DNA of 64,000 bases. It comes from Pseudomonas helmanticensis (GTDB lineage Bacteria > Pseudomonadota > Gammaproteobacteria > Pseudomonadales > Pseudomonadaceae). Positions 33,012 through 42,019 of this stretch are shown piece after piece. Numbering within the stretch: the stretch's first letter is position 1; each line of letters begins with the position of its first letter. The stretch lies in NCBI RefSeq assembly GCF_900182985.1, contig NZ_FXUY01000001.1:868001-932000 (forward strand). Direction: 5' to 3'. The notes beneath the pieces are model-generated. The model did no database searches. It saw nothing but the letters and a program-made list of their open reading frames with translations, and was not told the origin of the DNA. A program made the position numbers and the translations under genes.

Positions 33012-33542
33012 TCAGCTCTGGCAGAAGCGGATGCGGTTACCGAAGGGGTCGTACACTTCCAGGACCTTGCCCCAGTCCTGTTGCACAACACTCGGACGTC
33101 CGTATCCGTAGCGCTTGTTCAATAATTCTTCGCCGAACGATTCGATGTTATGCATCGGCACAAACACCGTCGAGCCTGGACTTGCATCGCCATGATGTTC
33201 GGAAAGATGCAGTTGCAGGCCATTGCGGCTGATCCCCAGGTAGAGCGGTAGATCCGCTTCGAACCGGTGTTCGAATTCGACACTGAAACCGAGAAAGTCG
33301 AGGTAGAACTCGCGGGTTTTGGTTTCGTCGAAAATTCGCAGGATCGGAATGGCTTTGTCGAAGGTGATTGCGGATTCGGGTTTTGCCGCAGGCAGCATTG
33401 CCGATGCGGTGTTCCAGTCCTTGTAGCCCAATTGCTGCGCGACTGTTTCCAGTGCTGCGCAATGGGTCATCGCTTGATCGCTCGACGCCAGCGCGGCGCG
33501 CAGCCGTTTGGCCATCTGCTTGGCTTGTTCGATTGAAAGCAT
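33012..33542 (-). CDS. Glyoxalase/VOC superfamily protein with N-terminal helical domain
   Basis: This is a 176-residue protein. The first 55 residues (MLSIEQAKQMAKRLRAAL...QLGYKDWNTASAML) form a small helical domain often fused to this VOC family. The C-terminal about 120 residues are one VOC unit (AIPILRIFDETKTREFYLDF, then LYLGISRNGLQLHLSEHHGD and VYDPFGNRIRFCQS). Family members resemble bleomycin-resistance or glyoxalase proteins. His, Glu and similar metal ligands are partly present, but the activity is unknown. Confidence 0.82.
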   Translation of the reverse strand: MLSIEQAKQMAKRLRAALASSDQAMTHCAALETVAQQLGYKDWNTASAMLPAAKPESAITFDKAIPILRIFDETKTREFYLDFLGFSVEFEHRFEADLPLYLGISRNGLQLHLSEHHGDASPGSTVFVPMHNIESFGEELLNKRYGYGRPSVVQQDWGKVLEVYDPFGNRIRFCQS

Positions 33543-33728
33543 CGTATCTCCTGTGGTCGAGATATTCTGGTGCTCGCGTTGCCAAACCTCGACTTCAAGA
33601 AATGCGCAGGGATTTGGGGAAAAGAAGCAATGCTTTCACCTTTCCTTTCGGAAGCGAGCGGCAGGCAGCATCAGCCTGCGCCGATGATACACAGCGGCCC
33701 AACACAACGAAAGCCGTCCCCACGCCCC

Positions 33729-33807
33729 TGTAGGAGCTGCGGCACGCTGCGATCTTTTGATCTTTAAATGCAAAATCAAAAGATCGCAGCGTGCCGCAGC
33801 TCCTACA
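33729..33807. repeat. REP pair with covarying stem (GCGGCACGC variant)
   Basis: The arms read AGCTGCGGCACGCTGCGATC and its exact complement, instead of the usual AGCTGCCGCAGGCTGCGATC. Both arms carry the change, so pairing is preserved. Confidence 0.9.
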
Positions 33808-33843
33808 AAGCGTTTGCAAAACCAGACCGGGACGTGCCTTCAC

Positions 33844-34182
33844 TCACCACAGGCGCGCTTCAGCTTCATCGAATTTATCGGCGACTTTCAAAAAAGTATC
33901 TGCCCATCCGCTGCTGAGACTGAGCTCTTGAAGCGGTCCAGTAGGAGCGAAAAGCACGGCGATGTGAAGCTTGTCGGGTAGCGCGCCAGCTCTGAGCGAA
34001 TCAAGCAGCAACTCCAGTTCGGTTTTTGCCGCATCCTCATCCGCCCATGAAGACCAGCTGAAATCATTGTCAGGAAGCGATACCAACTCGATCGAGGCTT
34101 CCAGTACCTGAATGAGTAGTTCGCGGGGACTGCTGTGTTGTGGGAGGCCCTGGATCAGCTGTTTTGTGATGTCTGTTTTCAT
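33844..34182 (-). CDS. Hypothetical small acidic protein
   Basis: This is a 112-residue cytosolic protein (MKTDITKQLIQGLPQHSSPR...), acidic and helical, with tryptophan-rich FSWSSWADED. No motif is recognised. No good Shine-Dalgarno sequence stands before the ATG. The region 34183-34352 between it and the TonB receptor has no accepted gene. Confidence 0.5.
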   Translation of the reverse strand: MKTDITKQLIQGLPQHSSPRELLIQVLEASIELVSLPDNDFSWSSWADEDAAKTELELLLDSLRAGALPDKLHIAVLFAPTGPLQELSLSSGWADTFLKVADKFDEAEARLW

Positions 34183-34352
34183 AATGCTTCCATGGAAAAC
34201 GCTTGTCCAAACCGCTGACTGTCGAACTTCCCTGGGCGCCAGAGGCCGAGAAAAGTCGCATAGATAACACTCTCGATTTCACATCGCAAAGGGTTGTTCA
34301 TCCAAGTCACAGCCAGTTGAGTAGCCGTCTGAAGGAACTACTCGAAGAAGTG

Positions 34353-36479
34353 TCAGAGCAAACTCCACGAAACCCCAACATAAACCCCCATCCCTTCACC
34401 CGGCGTCGACCGCGCAGCATCCAGGCCTTTGTCGTCATAGCCCGGCGTGACCGTCGCCGCGTAGTGCTTGTTGGTCAAATTACGCATGTCCACCCAGCCT
34501 TGCCAGTCGCCCTTCGGCGCGTTGTAGCCTAGCGTTGCACCGAACAGCGCGTAAGGATCGGCGTAGTAACTGTCTGCGTAATCCACTGCAACTTTGGAAA
34601 CCAACTGGGTATTCACCGCTGCGAAGAAACCCTGCGGCCAGTCATAACGTAATTCGCCCTGGTAGTAGTGCATCGGCAACCCCGGCAAGCGGTTATCGCC
34701 GAAGCGCTCATCGTCGCGATAGTGGAAATCGCTGAACGTATACGCCTGGCGCAAGCTCAACTGTCGGCCATCGGCAGCCGACCAGAGTTGGCTGTTCAGG
34801 CTGGCTTCGACACCTTGGTGCACGGTCGGGCTGGCATTCAACTCATACGGCGTGACGGCATTGGCATCCGGCAGCACCGACAGCAGCTCATGCCGCACTT
34901 GCGCGTAATACCACGCCAGACTCCATTCGCCGACGACACTGTCACCGCGCCCACCGAGTTCCAGTGTGGTCGCTGTCTGGTTTTGCAGTTTGACCGGATC
35001 TTTTTGCGTGCCGGTTGCCGCGCCGTTGCCGGCCGGGAAGCGCACGTTGGAGCTGTAGATCAGCGACCACGGGTGCGGTGCTTCGACCGAGCGGCTGAGG
35101 TTGCCGAACACTTGCAGGTCTGGCGTGATCTGGTAGCGCAGGCCGAGGCGCGGGGCGTAGTCCCAATCGTTCATGCTGGTTTTGCCGCCGCTATGCGGGT
35201 AGGTCACGTCACTTTCGCGGCGGGTGTAGATGGCGGCGAGGCCGGTGGTCAGCCAGAGGTCGTCGGCGATTTCCAGGTCGTTGCCCAAGTGCAGGACGGT
35301 GTCCGAACCCTGATAGGTGAAGTTGCGCATGTGCGTGCCCGGCGCGTAGCCGGCGGTGTTGCCGGTGGGGATGCGCACCATTTCGCTGGCGCCGTCGTTG
35401 GGCAAATGTTTGGTCACGCGCAGGCCGACATTACTGCGGCTTTCCATGCCAAAAATTGTGTCGCGGCGTTTGTAGTCGAAGGTGCCGCTGACGTCGGTGT
35501 AGGCGACTTTCAGGCGGTTCGGGCCTTCGCGCAGGTCCATCGGGTAATCGTGATAGACCAGGCCGGTCTGGATGCTCGAATCGTCGTCGATGTAGAACGT
35601 GGTCTTGTTACCGATGAAGGTGCTGCCGGGCTGTTTGCGGCTGTCGTCGCGCGACACGTAGGAAGGGTTGGCGGCGCGAGGATCATGTTCGATGGAATGC
35701 TTGGTCACGCGGCCGGCGAGGTCGTTGTCGGTTTCGCGGTAACGGATGTAGAAGCGTGTTTCCAGATTCGGGTTGAAGCGGTAACCGAAGTTGGCAATCA
35801 GGCCTTTGCTTTCGCTGGCGGTGTGATCCTGATAACCGTCGGCGTTGGCATCGGTCAGCGACACGTAGTAATCGAAGTCGCCCAGCACTTGTCCGGAACT
35901 CACCTGGCGCTGCTGATAACCGTGGCTGCCGGTGGCGTAGCGCACTTGCAGTTTCGGAGCGTTGTAGCCGGTGTGGCTGACGTAATCGATGGCGCCGCCG
36001 AGTGCCAGCGAGCCACGGTCAAAGCCATTGGCGCCGCGCAACACTTCAACGTGATCGACCCACAATGGTTCGAGCAATTCATAGGGCGTGCCGCCGGGGC
36101 CGGTCAACGGCAGGCCATCGAGCATCGTGTACAGCCCCGAGGCATGGGCGCCCGGCGCACGGTTGATGCCGGAACCACGCACGGAAATCTTCACCCCCTC
36201 GTTACCCGCCGACTGCGCGTAAACACCCGGTTGATAGGCCAGCACGTCCTGATTGCTCGCCACGCGGCCCTGCAAAGGCTGGCGCATATCGACGACGTTG
36301 GTGGCGCCTGGCACCTGATCGAGCCGGGTCTTGGCTTCTTCGATGCTGGCGTCTGCACCGCCGCGCTCGTCGGCCGAAATCAGCACTTGCCCCAGTTCCA
36401 TTCCTTGAGTCTCGGCCATCGCCGGGCAGGCAAGGGCCAGGCCCAGCAGGGCAGTGGGCAGGGATTTGGGCGACGGCAT
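34353..36479 (-). CDS. TonB-dependent outer-membrane receptor
   Basis: This is a 708-residue receptor without an STN domain. The signal peptide (MPSPKSLPTALLGLALACPAMA) is followed by a TonB box-like GQVLISADE and the plug domain (VLAYQPGVYAQSAG, then GIKxSVRGSGINR-type KISVRGSGINRAPGAH, HVEVLRGANGFDRGSLALGG). A 22-strand barrel ends MGVYVGVSWSLL with an aromatic/hydrophobic C-terminal strand. It belongs to the FecA-like/YncD-like branch, perhaps for iron-siderophore or another chelate. ATG 36479 has GGAG at 8 bp. It is divergent from ppk2. No Fur box was clearly seen. Confidence 0.9.
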   Translation of the reverse strand: MPSPKSLPTALLGLALACPAMAETQGMELGQVLISADERGGADASIEEAKTRLDQVPGATNVVDMRQPLQGRVASNQDVLAYQPGVYAQSAGNEGVKISVRGSGINRAPGAHASGLYTMLDGLPLTGPGGTPYELLEPLWVDHVEVLRGANGFDRGSLALGGAIDYVSHTGYNAPKLQVRYATGSHGYQQRQVSSGQVLGDFDYYVSLTDANADGYQDHTASESKGLIANFGYRFNPNLETRFYIRYRETDNDLAGRVTKHSIEHDPRAANPSYVSRDDSRKQPGSTFIGNKTTFYIDDDSSIQTGLVYHDYPMDLREGPNRLKVAYTDVSGTFDYKRRDTIFGMESRSNVGLRVTKHLPNDGASEMVRIPTGNTAGYAPGTHMRNFTYQGSDTVLHLGNDLEIADDLWLTTGLAAIYTRRESDVTYPHSGGKTSMNDWDYAPRLGLRYQITPDLQVFGNLSRSVEAPHPWSLIYSSNVRFPAGNGAATGTQKDPVKLQNQTATTLELGGRGDSVVGEWSLAWYYAQVRHELLSVLPDANAVTPYELNASPTVHQGVEASLNSQLWSAADGRQLSLRQAYTFSDFHYRDDERFGDNRLPGLPMHYYQGELRYDWPQGFFAAVNTQLVSKVAVDYADSYYADPYALFGATLGYNAPKGDWQGWVDMRNLTNKHYAATVTPGYDDKGLDAARSTPGEGMGVYVGVSWSLL

Positions 36480-36665
36480 CGAGAAACTCCAGCGAACAAG
36501 GGGCGGACAATGAACAGTGCGACGTAACAAAGAACGAAGGAAACACATGGCGATTTGGCTTTTTGCCCGTTAATGGCAAACCGCAAGTCGTGGGCTAACC
36601 TCACGTGTCTGGTTTGCCGCGTCAATAAACGCTTTGTTTCCGCATTCATTCGTGAGGGCTCGGTC

Positions 36666-37481
36666 ATGGCAAAAGACAAAAAGAAGGCCGTCAAGGCGCC
36701 TGAAAGTCCGAAGTTGAAAAACAAGGATTACCTTGAGCAGTTGCGCAAGCTGCACGTTGAGCTGGTCAAGTTGCAGGAGTGGGTGATCGCCAAGGGCGTC
36801 AAGGTCTGCATCGTCTTCGAAGGGCGTGATGGCGCGGGCAAGGGCGGGACGATCAAGGCGCTGACCGAACGCGTCAGCCCTCGGATCTTTCGCGTGGTGG
36901 CGCTGCCGGCACCGACGGACCGGGAAAAAACCCAGATGCACGTTCAGCGCTACCTGCCTCATTTGCCGGCGGGAGGTGAAGTGGTGATCTTCGACCGCAG
37001 TTGGTACAACCGCGCCGGCGTCGAGCGGGTGATGGGCTTTTGCACCGAGGATCAGGCTGACAAATTCCTCAAGTCGATCCCGTGGGTCGAACATGCCATC
37101 GTCCAGTCGGGGGTGATCCTGCTCAAGTATTGGCTCGAAGTCAGCCCCGAAGAGCAGACCCGTCGACTTGAAGCGCGGATCAACGACGGCCGCAAGACCT
37201 GGAAGCTGACGCCGATGGATCTCAAGTCCTACAGCCGCTGGTACGACTACTCACGGGCGCGGGACGAGATGTTCAAACACACCGACACCGAGCATGCGCC
37301 GTGGCTGGTGGCGGACTCGAACGACAAGCGCCGGGCACGGCTGAACATCATCACTGACGTGCTCAGCCGCATTCCGTATGAGGATGTGAAACGCGAGAAG
37401 ATCGAACTGCCCAAACGGCAGAAACCGGGTAAATACCGCGAGCCGGATTACCCCTATCAACGCGTCGCGCAAAAATTCTGA
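36666..37481 (+). CDS. ppk2: Polyphosphate kinase 2
   Basis: This is a 271-residue single-domain PPK2 that transfers phosphate between polyphosphate and nucleoside diphosphates. Walker A is FEGRDGAGKGG, Walker B FDRSWYNRAG, and the lid has RRLEARINDGRKTWKLTPMD. It is of short, one-domain length. GAGGG stands 6 bp before ATG 36666; the upstream frame to 36555 is not coding. It lies alone on the plus strand, divergent from a TonB receptor. Confidence 0.94.
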   Translation: MAKDKKKAVKAPESPKLKNKDYLEQLRKLHVELVKLQEWVIAKGVKVCIVFEGRDGAGKGGTIKALTERVSPRIFRVVALPAPTDREKTQMHVQRYLPHLPAGGEVVIFDRSWYNRAGVERVMGFCTEDQADKFLKSIPWVEHAIVQSGVILLKYWLEVSPEEQTRRLEARINDGRKTWKLTPMDLKSYSRWYDYSRARDEMFKHTDTEHAPWLVADSNDKRRARLNIITDVLSRIPYEDVKREKIELPKRQKPGKYREPDYPYQRVAQKF

Positions 37482-37552
37482 TCCACCAGAACCGCAGGCG
37501 CCAAGCTTGCTTGCGAAGGCGCAGTGTCAGCCAACATTTTCGGCACAGACAT

Positions 37553-37588
37553 TACGCTATCGCGAGCAGGCTCACTCCTACAGGTTTC
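37553..37588. repeat. Single REP (GCTATCGCGAGCAGGCTCACTC type)
   Basis: One arm only: ACGCTATCGCGAGCAGGCTC followed by ACTCCTACAGG. The upstream half is replaced by a different REP-like sequence (CTTGCTTGCGAAGGC near 37505), so this is a mosaic or decayed pair. It ends 3 bp from the epimerase stop codon. Confidence 0.75.
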
Positions 37589-37590
37589 AA

Positions 37591-38331
37591 TCAATCTTGC
37601 TGAGTGCGACCTTCCAGAATGTTGAATGCATCGTCCAGCGGCGCGTAGCCGACGATCGCTTTGGTCTGGTCAATGGCAAGGCGCTTGTAGCGGTTGTTCG
37701 AGACGCCATGGACCACGTGGTATCCGCTCAGCTCGGCTTCAACGCAGTTGCGCAGTAACGCCACGACATCCCTGACACTGATAAACGCAGCGACGTCCCT
37801 GTGGCTGTGAACTTCACCCGGATGGAATTCGTTGACGTTGGCAATGCGCACGGCGATGGTCGTCATCTCACCGTCGTTGGCATACAACGACGCCAACGCT
37901 TCCCCGAACGCTTTGCCCACCCCATAAAGATTGCCGGGTCTCGGCGCCATGCATTCGTGAACTTGCACATCCTTCGGATAGCCTTCAATCGCCTGGGCGC
38001 TGCTGGCAAAGATAAAGCGCTTGCAGCCCTGCGTCTTCGCGGCGAGCAGCATGTTGTAGGTGCCCACCATATTCACCGGCAGGACAGAGGTCATGAAGTC
38101 CGCGTCGGGATTCGGATCCGCCGCGAGGTGAATCACCGTGTCTACGCCTTCACAGGCCGCAAGGCAGCCGGGCAGGTCGGTGATATCGAGAGTGCAGCTT
38201 TCCAGCGAATCCGGAAAACGACTGGCGTCGACATCGGCCAAACGCAAGTCCAGTTCATCGCCATAGGCCATCCAGAAAGCGTTGCCGATCTTGCCCGCAG
38301 CACCGGTGACCAGGATTTTTCGCGTACTCAT
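37591..38331 (-). CDS. NAD-dependent epimerase/dehydratase, uronate dehydrogenase-like
   Basis: This is a 246-residue extended SDR. The NAD site is ILVTGAAGKIGNAF (TGxxGxxG), the catalytic Ser is in FASSAQAIEG and YGVGK gives the Tyr/Lys pair. Short length and the IHLAADPNPDADF motif match bacterial uronate dehydrogenases, which oxidise galacturonate or glucuronate to the lactone. This assignment is by resemblance; other sugar epimerases of similar size exist. No sugar-uptake genes are adjacent. Confidence 0.8.
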   Translation of the reverse strand: MSTRKILVTGAAGKIGNAFWMAYGDELDLRLADVDASRFPDSLESCTLDITDLPGCLAACEGVDTVIHLAADPNPDADFMTSVLPVNMVGTYNMLLAAKTQGCKRFIFASSAQAIEGYPKDVQVHECMAPRPGNLYGVGKAFGEALASLYANDGEMTTIAVRIANVNEFHPGEVHSHRDVAAFISVRDVVALLRNCVEAELSGYHVVHGVSNNRYKRLAIDQTKAIVGYAPLDDAFNILEGRTQQD

Positions 38332-38631
38332 TTCCGTGTGTCCTCAGGGTGAGATTCCATTCTGGCCGCTCGGCCAATCCGATGAATATCATCCCCGGAT
38401 GTTTCACATCAAGGTCTTTGCCGATTCCCGGCAATACCTTGATCAGCCGTGCACGCAGCCCGCAAATAGAAAGCGGCACCTTCATAAAATTCACTGTTTT
38501 CGACGCTCAGCGCTTTTGCACACCGTCCGTCAGACACGCGCTGGAACCCATTGAACATACGTTCTTGCCGCTCTGACAGATAAGTCTGAGCAGACGAAAT
38601 TTCCCCGTCGTCTGGCTAACGGGAGAACACC
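38332..38631. other. Intergenic region between epimerase and zinc dehydrogenase
   Basis: 300 bp separating divergent genes. It contains a close repeat, TCTGACAG and TCTGAGCAG, at about 38572-38592, just before the dehydrogenase ribosome site. No coding sequence was accepted. Confidence 0.4.
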
Positions 38632-39771
38632 ATGAAAGCAATCGTTTACAACGGCCCGCGTGATGTCAGCGTGCAGAATGTCGCGGATGCCAGAATCGAA
38701 AAACCTACCGACGTTCTGGTGCGAATCACCACGACCAATATCTGTGGTTCGGATCTGCACATGTATGAAGGGCGCACCTCGATGGAGACCGGCCGGGTGT
38801 TTGGCCACGAGAATCTCGGTGAGGTGATCGAAGTCGGCGCTGGCGTTGATCGGGTCAAGGTCGGTGACCGGGTATGTCTGCCTTTCAACATCGGGTGCGG
38901 CTTCTGCGAGAACTGCGAAAAAGGCCTGACCGGTTTTTGCCTGACCGCCAACCCCGGCAGCGCGGGCGCCGCGTATGGTTTCGCCGACATGGGGCCTTAT
39001 CAGGGCGGCCAGGCTGAATTGCTGCGCGTGCCGTATGCCGACTTCAATTGTCTGGTGCTGCCCGAAGACGCCGAGGAACGCGAGGACGATTACGTCATGC
39101 TCTCGGACATCTTCCCGACAGGCTGGCACGCGACTGAACTGGCCGGTCTGCTGCCAGGTGAGAGCATTGCCATTTATGGCGCCGGGCCGGTTGGCTTGAT
39201 GGCGGCGCACTCGGCGATGATCAAGGGCGCGTCGCAGGTCTTTGTCGTCGACAATCATCCTGACCGTTTGAAACTGGCCGCGCAGTTGGGCGCGACACCG
39301 ATCAATTCGCTGGAGCAGGAGGCGGTGGATCAGATACTGAATCTGACCCACGGCAAAGGCACCGACCGTGGTTGCGAGTGCGTCGGTTATCAGTGCTGCG
39401 ATCGCCACGGCCACGAAGCCAATCACCTGACCATGAACAACCTTGTCGCCTCCACCAAAGCTACCGGCGGTATCGGTGTGGTCGGCGTGTTTGTGCCGCA
39501 GGATCCGGGCGCTGAAAACGAGCTGGCCAAGCAAGGCAAGATGGCCTTCGATTTCGGCTCGTTCTGGTTCAAGGGCCAGCAGATCCGCACTGGTCAAGCC
39601 AACGTCAAACACTACAACCGTCGCCTCGCCGAGCTCATCCATCACGGCCGGGCCAACCCTGCGCAGATCATCTCGCATCGCCTGAAACTGGCCGAAGGGC
39701 CGGACGCCTACAAGCATTTCGATGCGCGTGATAACGGCTGGACAAAAGTCGTGCTCAAACCAGCCGCTTGA
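38632..39771 (+). CDS. Zinc-dependent dehydrogenase, glutathione-independent formaldehyde dehydrogenase-like
   Basis: This is a 379-residue medium-chain dehydrogenase. Catalytic zinc ligands are Cys in NICGSDLH and the His/Glu pair in GHEN. The structural zinc Cys cluster is CGFCENCEKGLTGFC. The NAD site is AIYGAGPVGLMAA. The long insert with CVGYQCCDRHGHE is the hallmark of the P. putida FdhA type, which dismutates or oxidises formaldehyde without glutathione. GGGAGAA stands before the ATG. A strong hairpin terminator follows. Confidence 0.9.
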   Translation: MKAIVYNGPRDVSVQNVADARIEKPTDVLVRITTTNICGSDLHMYEGRTSMETGRVFGHENLGEVIEVGAGVDRVKVGDRVCLPFNIGCGFCENCEKGLTGFCLTANPGSAGAAYGFADMGPYQGGQAELLRVPYADFNCLVLPEDAEEREDDYVMLSDIFPTGWHATELAGLLPGESIAIYGAGPVGLMAAHSAMIKGASQVFVVDNHPDRLKLAAQLGATPINSLEQEAVDQILNLTHGKGTDRGCECVGYQCCDRHGHEANHLTMNNLVASTKATGGIGVVGVFVPQDPGAENELAKQGKMAFDFGSFWFKGQQIRTGQANVKHYNRRLAELIHHGRANPAQIISHRLKLAEGPDAYKHFDARDNGWTKVVLKPAA

Positions 39772-39782
39772 GTCGTTTGCCA

Positions 39783-39812
39783 GCGCCGGCGGCACTCCCG
39801 CCGGCGCGTTTC
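39783..39812 (+). terminator. Intrinsic terminator after the zinc dehydrogenase
   Basis: GCGCCGGCGG-CACTC-CCGCCGGCGC followed by GTTTCT, 12 bp after the stop codon. Confidence 0.7.
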
Positions 39813-39889
39813 TCCAGCGCTTTGCGCAAGCCATACCCATAAGAACAGTCGCTAATCCGTGATTCCATTGCCGAGTGGAGATACCTTTC

Positions 39890-40156
39890 ATGAACGACCT
39901 TCCAGCCGTCAGCAGGGCAGTCAGGCCATTGCCGTTCGAGCCTTCTTTTGAGCAGATCCCCGATGACGAAGCGCAGACCAGCGAGGAGTTGGCCAAGGCC
40001 CTGCATTCCATTATGGAAACCACCTTCAAGGACAACGGTCACGCGACGCGTAGCGTTCATGCCAAAGCCCATGGCTTGCTGCGCGGGCGGATCACGGAAA
40101 TGTCTGCGCGTTTTCGCGGTGAGCATAACGGTTGCCCGATTCACGAGCCCCGTTAG
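39890..40156 (+). pseudogene. 5' fragment of a catalase-related (SrpA-like) gene
   Basis: ATG 39890 with TGGAG at 9 bp opens an 88-codon frame. Its first 73 residues, including SIMETTFKDNGHATRSVHAK and AHGLLRG, match the N-terminus of small haem catalase-family proteins, where the His in VHAKAHG is the distal haem residue. The catalase similarity stops after GRITEM, and a short unrelated tail ends in a stop. The remaining about 250 residues are absent, so a working enzyme is impossible. The fragment may still be translated. Confidence 0.6.
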
Positions 40157-40250
40157 GGTCGGGGACGAATCGGCGCTCCACCCGTCGATTGTCCTGAACC
40201 ACTGCCATCCGGCGACTTTCTACCGGGGGAGTCCTCAAGGAGTAGTCCCT

Positions 40251-40454
40251 ATGTTCGATCAGCGAAAGCAGACAAAACTGGCGGCATGGCGCGAACTGGC
40301 GACGCAGTCGCACAAACACCTGGACCCGGAGGAGCAGTACGACGAATTGCTCAAGGCTGCCGATGAAATGGAGGAGCAAGGGCTGATCACCAGCGCCGAA
40401 TGGCGGCAACTGGTGCGCGATGCGGGGAGTGTGTTCACCGGCGATAACGGGTGA
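40251..40454 (+). CDS. Hypothetical 67-residue protein
   Basis: This is a charged helical protein, MFDQRKQTKLAAWRELATQS, with a strong AAGGAG ribosome site 9 bp before the ATG. No family is recognised. It sits between two gene fossils, so it may itself be a survivor of a deleted segment, but its start signals are good. Confidence 0.55.
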   Translation: MFDQRKQTKLAAWRELATQSHKHLDPEEQYDELLKAADEMEEQGLITSAEWRQLVRDAGSVFTGDNG

Positions 40455-40487
40455 ACCCATTGATCACTGTGATCGGAGAAAAATCCC

Positions 40488-40622
40488 ATGTTCAATATCT
40501 GTTCATCGGTGCCGACGAGGTGCAGCGTTCGTTCGGGTTTTATCAAGCGATCCGCTGACTTTTACATCGCCTGCCTGCGCGATCCGGTGGGCAACAAAAT
40601 CGCGGTATTTTTCAGCGGGTGA
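40488..40622 (+). pseudogene. Collapsed glyoxalase/VOC gene
   Basis: Both ends of a VOC gene remain. MFN and then, after a one-base frameshift, LFIGADEVQRSFGFYQAI give the first strand and helix. DFYIACLRDPVGNKIAVFF and a stop give the last strand. About 70-80 internal codons are deleted between them. The stop overlaps the region just before the oxidase gene. Confidence 0.65.
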
Positions 40623-40630
40623 GTGCCTGC

Positions 40631-42007
40631 ATGGACACGATCGATTCCGCGCTGATGGCGGCCCGTGCACAGTTCGCGATCACGATCAGTTTCCATATCG
40701 TGCTGGCGGCGTTGACCATTGGCCTGGCGAATTTCCTCATGGTGCTGGAAGCCTTGTGGCTGAAGACCGGGCGCAAGGTCTATCTGGATGTCTATCGCTA
40801 CTGGCTGAAGGTGTTTGCCCTGAATATAGCGGTGGGCACCGCCTCGGGACTGATTCTGGAGTACCAGTTCGGTCTGAACTGGTCGCGATTGGCGGTGCAG
40901 GCCGGCGATGTGCTTGGCCCGTTAATGTTTTATGAGGTGTTGGCGGCGTTTTTCCTCGAGGCCGGGTTTCTCGGGATCATGCTCTTTGGCAGGAAGAAAG
41001 TCGGGCCACGCCTGCACTTTTTTGCAACGTGCGCGGTGGCCACAGGTTCGCTCATCAGCGCGTTCTGGATTCTCTCGGCCAACTCCTGGATGCACACGCC
41101 CGCCGGTTTTTCGATTGCTGCTGACGGTCGTTTCATCGCCGAAAACTGGTGGGCAATCATTTTCAATCCGTCGTTTCCTTATCGACTGGCGCACATGACC
41201 ATCGCTGCATTGCTCGGCAGCGCCGTTTTTGTCGGCGGTATCAGCGCCTGGCAATTGCTCAAGGCTTCGGACAATCCGCGAGCGCGTCTGCAATTCTCGA
41301 TGGCGCTCTGGGTGATCGTTGTGTTGACGCCGCTGCAGATTCTGGTTGGCGATCTGCATGGCCTGCACACGCTTGAGGTCCAGCCGCAAAAGGTCGCGGC
41401 CATCGAGGGCTCATGGACGCGGCCAGCGCCAGGGGCGGGTGAACCATTGCGGCTGTTTGCCTGGCCGGACATGAGCGAGCAGCGTAACCACTGGGAGTTG
41501 GCGATTCCACGGATCGGCTCGTTGTACTTGCGCCATGACCTGAGCAGCACGATTGCGGCGCTGGATGAGTTTCCGCGCGCTGACATCCCGCCGGTGGCAC
41601 CGGTGTTTTTCGCCTTCCGCCTGATGGTCGGGCTGGCAATCCTGATGCTGGTACAAGGCCTTGTCAGCTTGCGCCTGCGCTGGCGACAGCGCCTGTACAC
41701 GTCACGCGGCTGGCTATGGAGCAACGTATTGCTGGCCCCGGCGGGTTTTCTGGCGATGCTCAGCGGATGGGTCGTTACCGAGGTCGGTCGTCAGCCGTTT
41801 ACCGTCTATGGCCTGCTGCGCACGGCGGACAGCCTGTCGTCGGTGTCACGGGCGCAAGTAATGGGGGCGACCTGGCTGATCCTGCTGTTTTACTTGCTGA
41901 TCTTCGGCATCGGCCTGTGGGTATTGTTGCGTCTGCTGCGTGAGCCGCCGCACGAGGATGAGCCTGGGCCACAGCCAACCCTGGCAGATGAAACGGGCCA
42001 TTCTTGA
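40631..42007 (+). CDS. cioA: Cyanide-insensitive (bd-type) quinol oxidase subunit I
   Basis: This 458-residue, about 9-helix inner-membrane protein carries the haems and oxidises ubiquinol. Early helix FAITISFHIVLAALTIGLAN contains the high-spin haem His. PYRLAHMTIAALLGSAVF holds the b558 His, and the quinol loop (GDLHGLHTLEVQPQKVAAIE, then MSEQRNHWELAIP) is short, as in CIO enzymes. The conserved GRQPW motif is GRQPF here. ATG 40631 is chosen over a GTG four codons earlier. cioB starts 12 bp later. It gives respiration with low oxygen or cyanide. Confidence 0.93.
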   Translation: MDTIDSALMAARAQFAITISFHIVLAALTIGLANFLMVLEALWLKTGRKVYLDVYRYWLKVFALNIAVGTASGLILEYQFGLNWSRLAVQAGDVLGPLMFYEVLAAFFLEAGFLGIMLFGRKKVGPRLHFFATCAVATGSLISAFWILSANSWMHTPAGFSIAADGRFIAENWWAIIFNPSFPYRLAHMTIAALLGSAVFVGGISAWQLLKASDNPRARLQFSMALWVIVVLTPLQILVGDLHGLHTLEVQPQKVAAIEGSWTRPAPGAGEPLRLFAWPDMSEQRNHWELAIPRIGSLYLRHDLSSTIAALDEFPRADIPPVAPVFFAFRLMVGLAILMLVQGLVSLRLRWRQRLYTSRGWLWSNVLLAPAGFLAMLSGWVVTEVGRQPFTVYGLLRTADSLSSVSRAQVMGATWLILLFYLLIFGIGLWVLLRLLREPPHEDEPGPQPTLADETGHS

Positions 42008-42019
42008 GGAACTTCAGCA

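Noticed and set aside
34203..34352. Plus-strand frame from a TTG with a protein-like N-terminus (TVELPWAPEAEK)
   Set aside because: No ribosome site or ATG, and it continues antisense to the TonB receptor. It may be a fragment, but support is too weak.
34668..36527. 619-codon plus-strand frame opposite the TonB receptor
   Set aside because: Alanine/valine/histidine-rich antisense shadow, no ribosome site.
38530..40035. 501-codon minus-strand frame opposite the zinc dehydrogenase
   Set aside because: The plus-strand enzyme has all catalytic motifs; this is its shadow.
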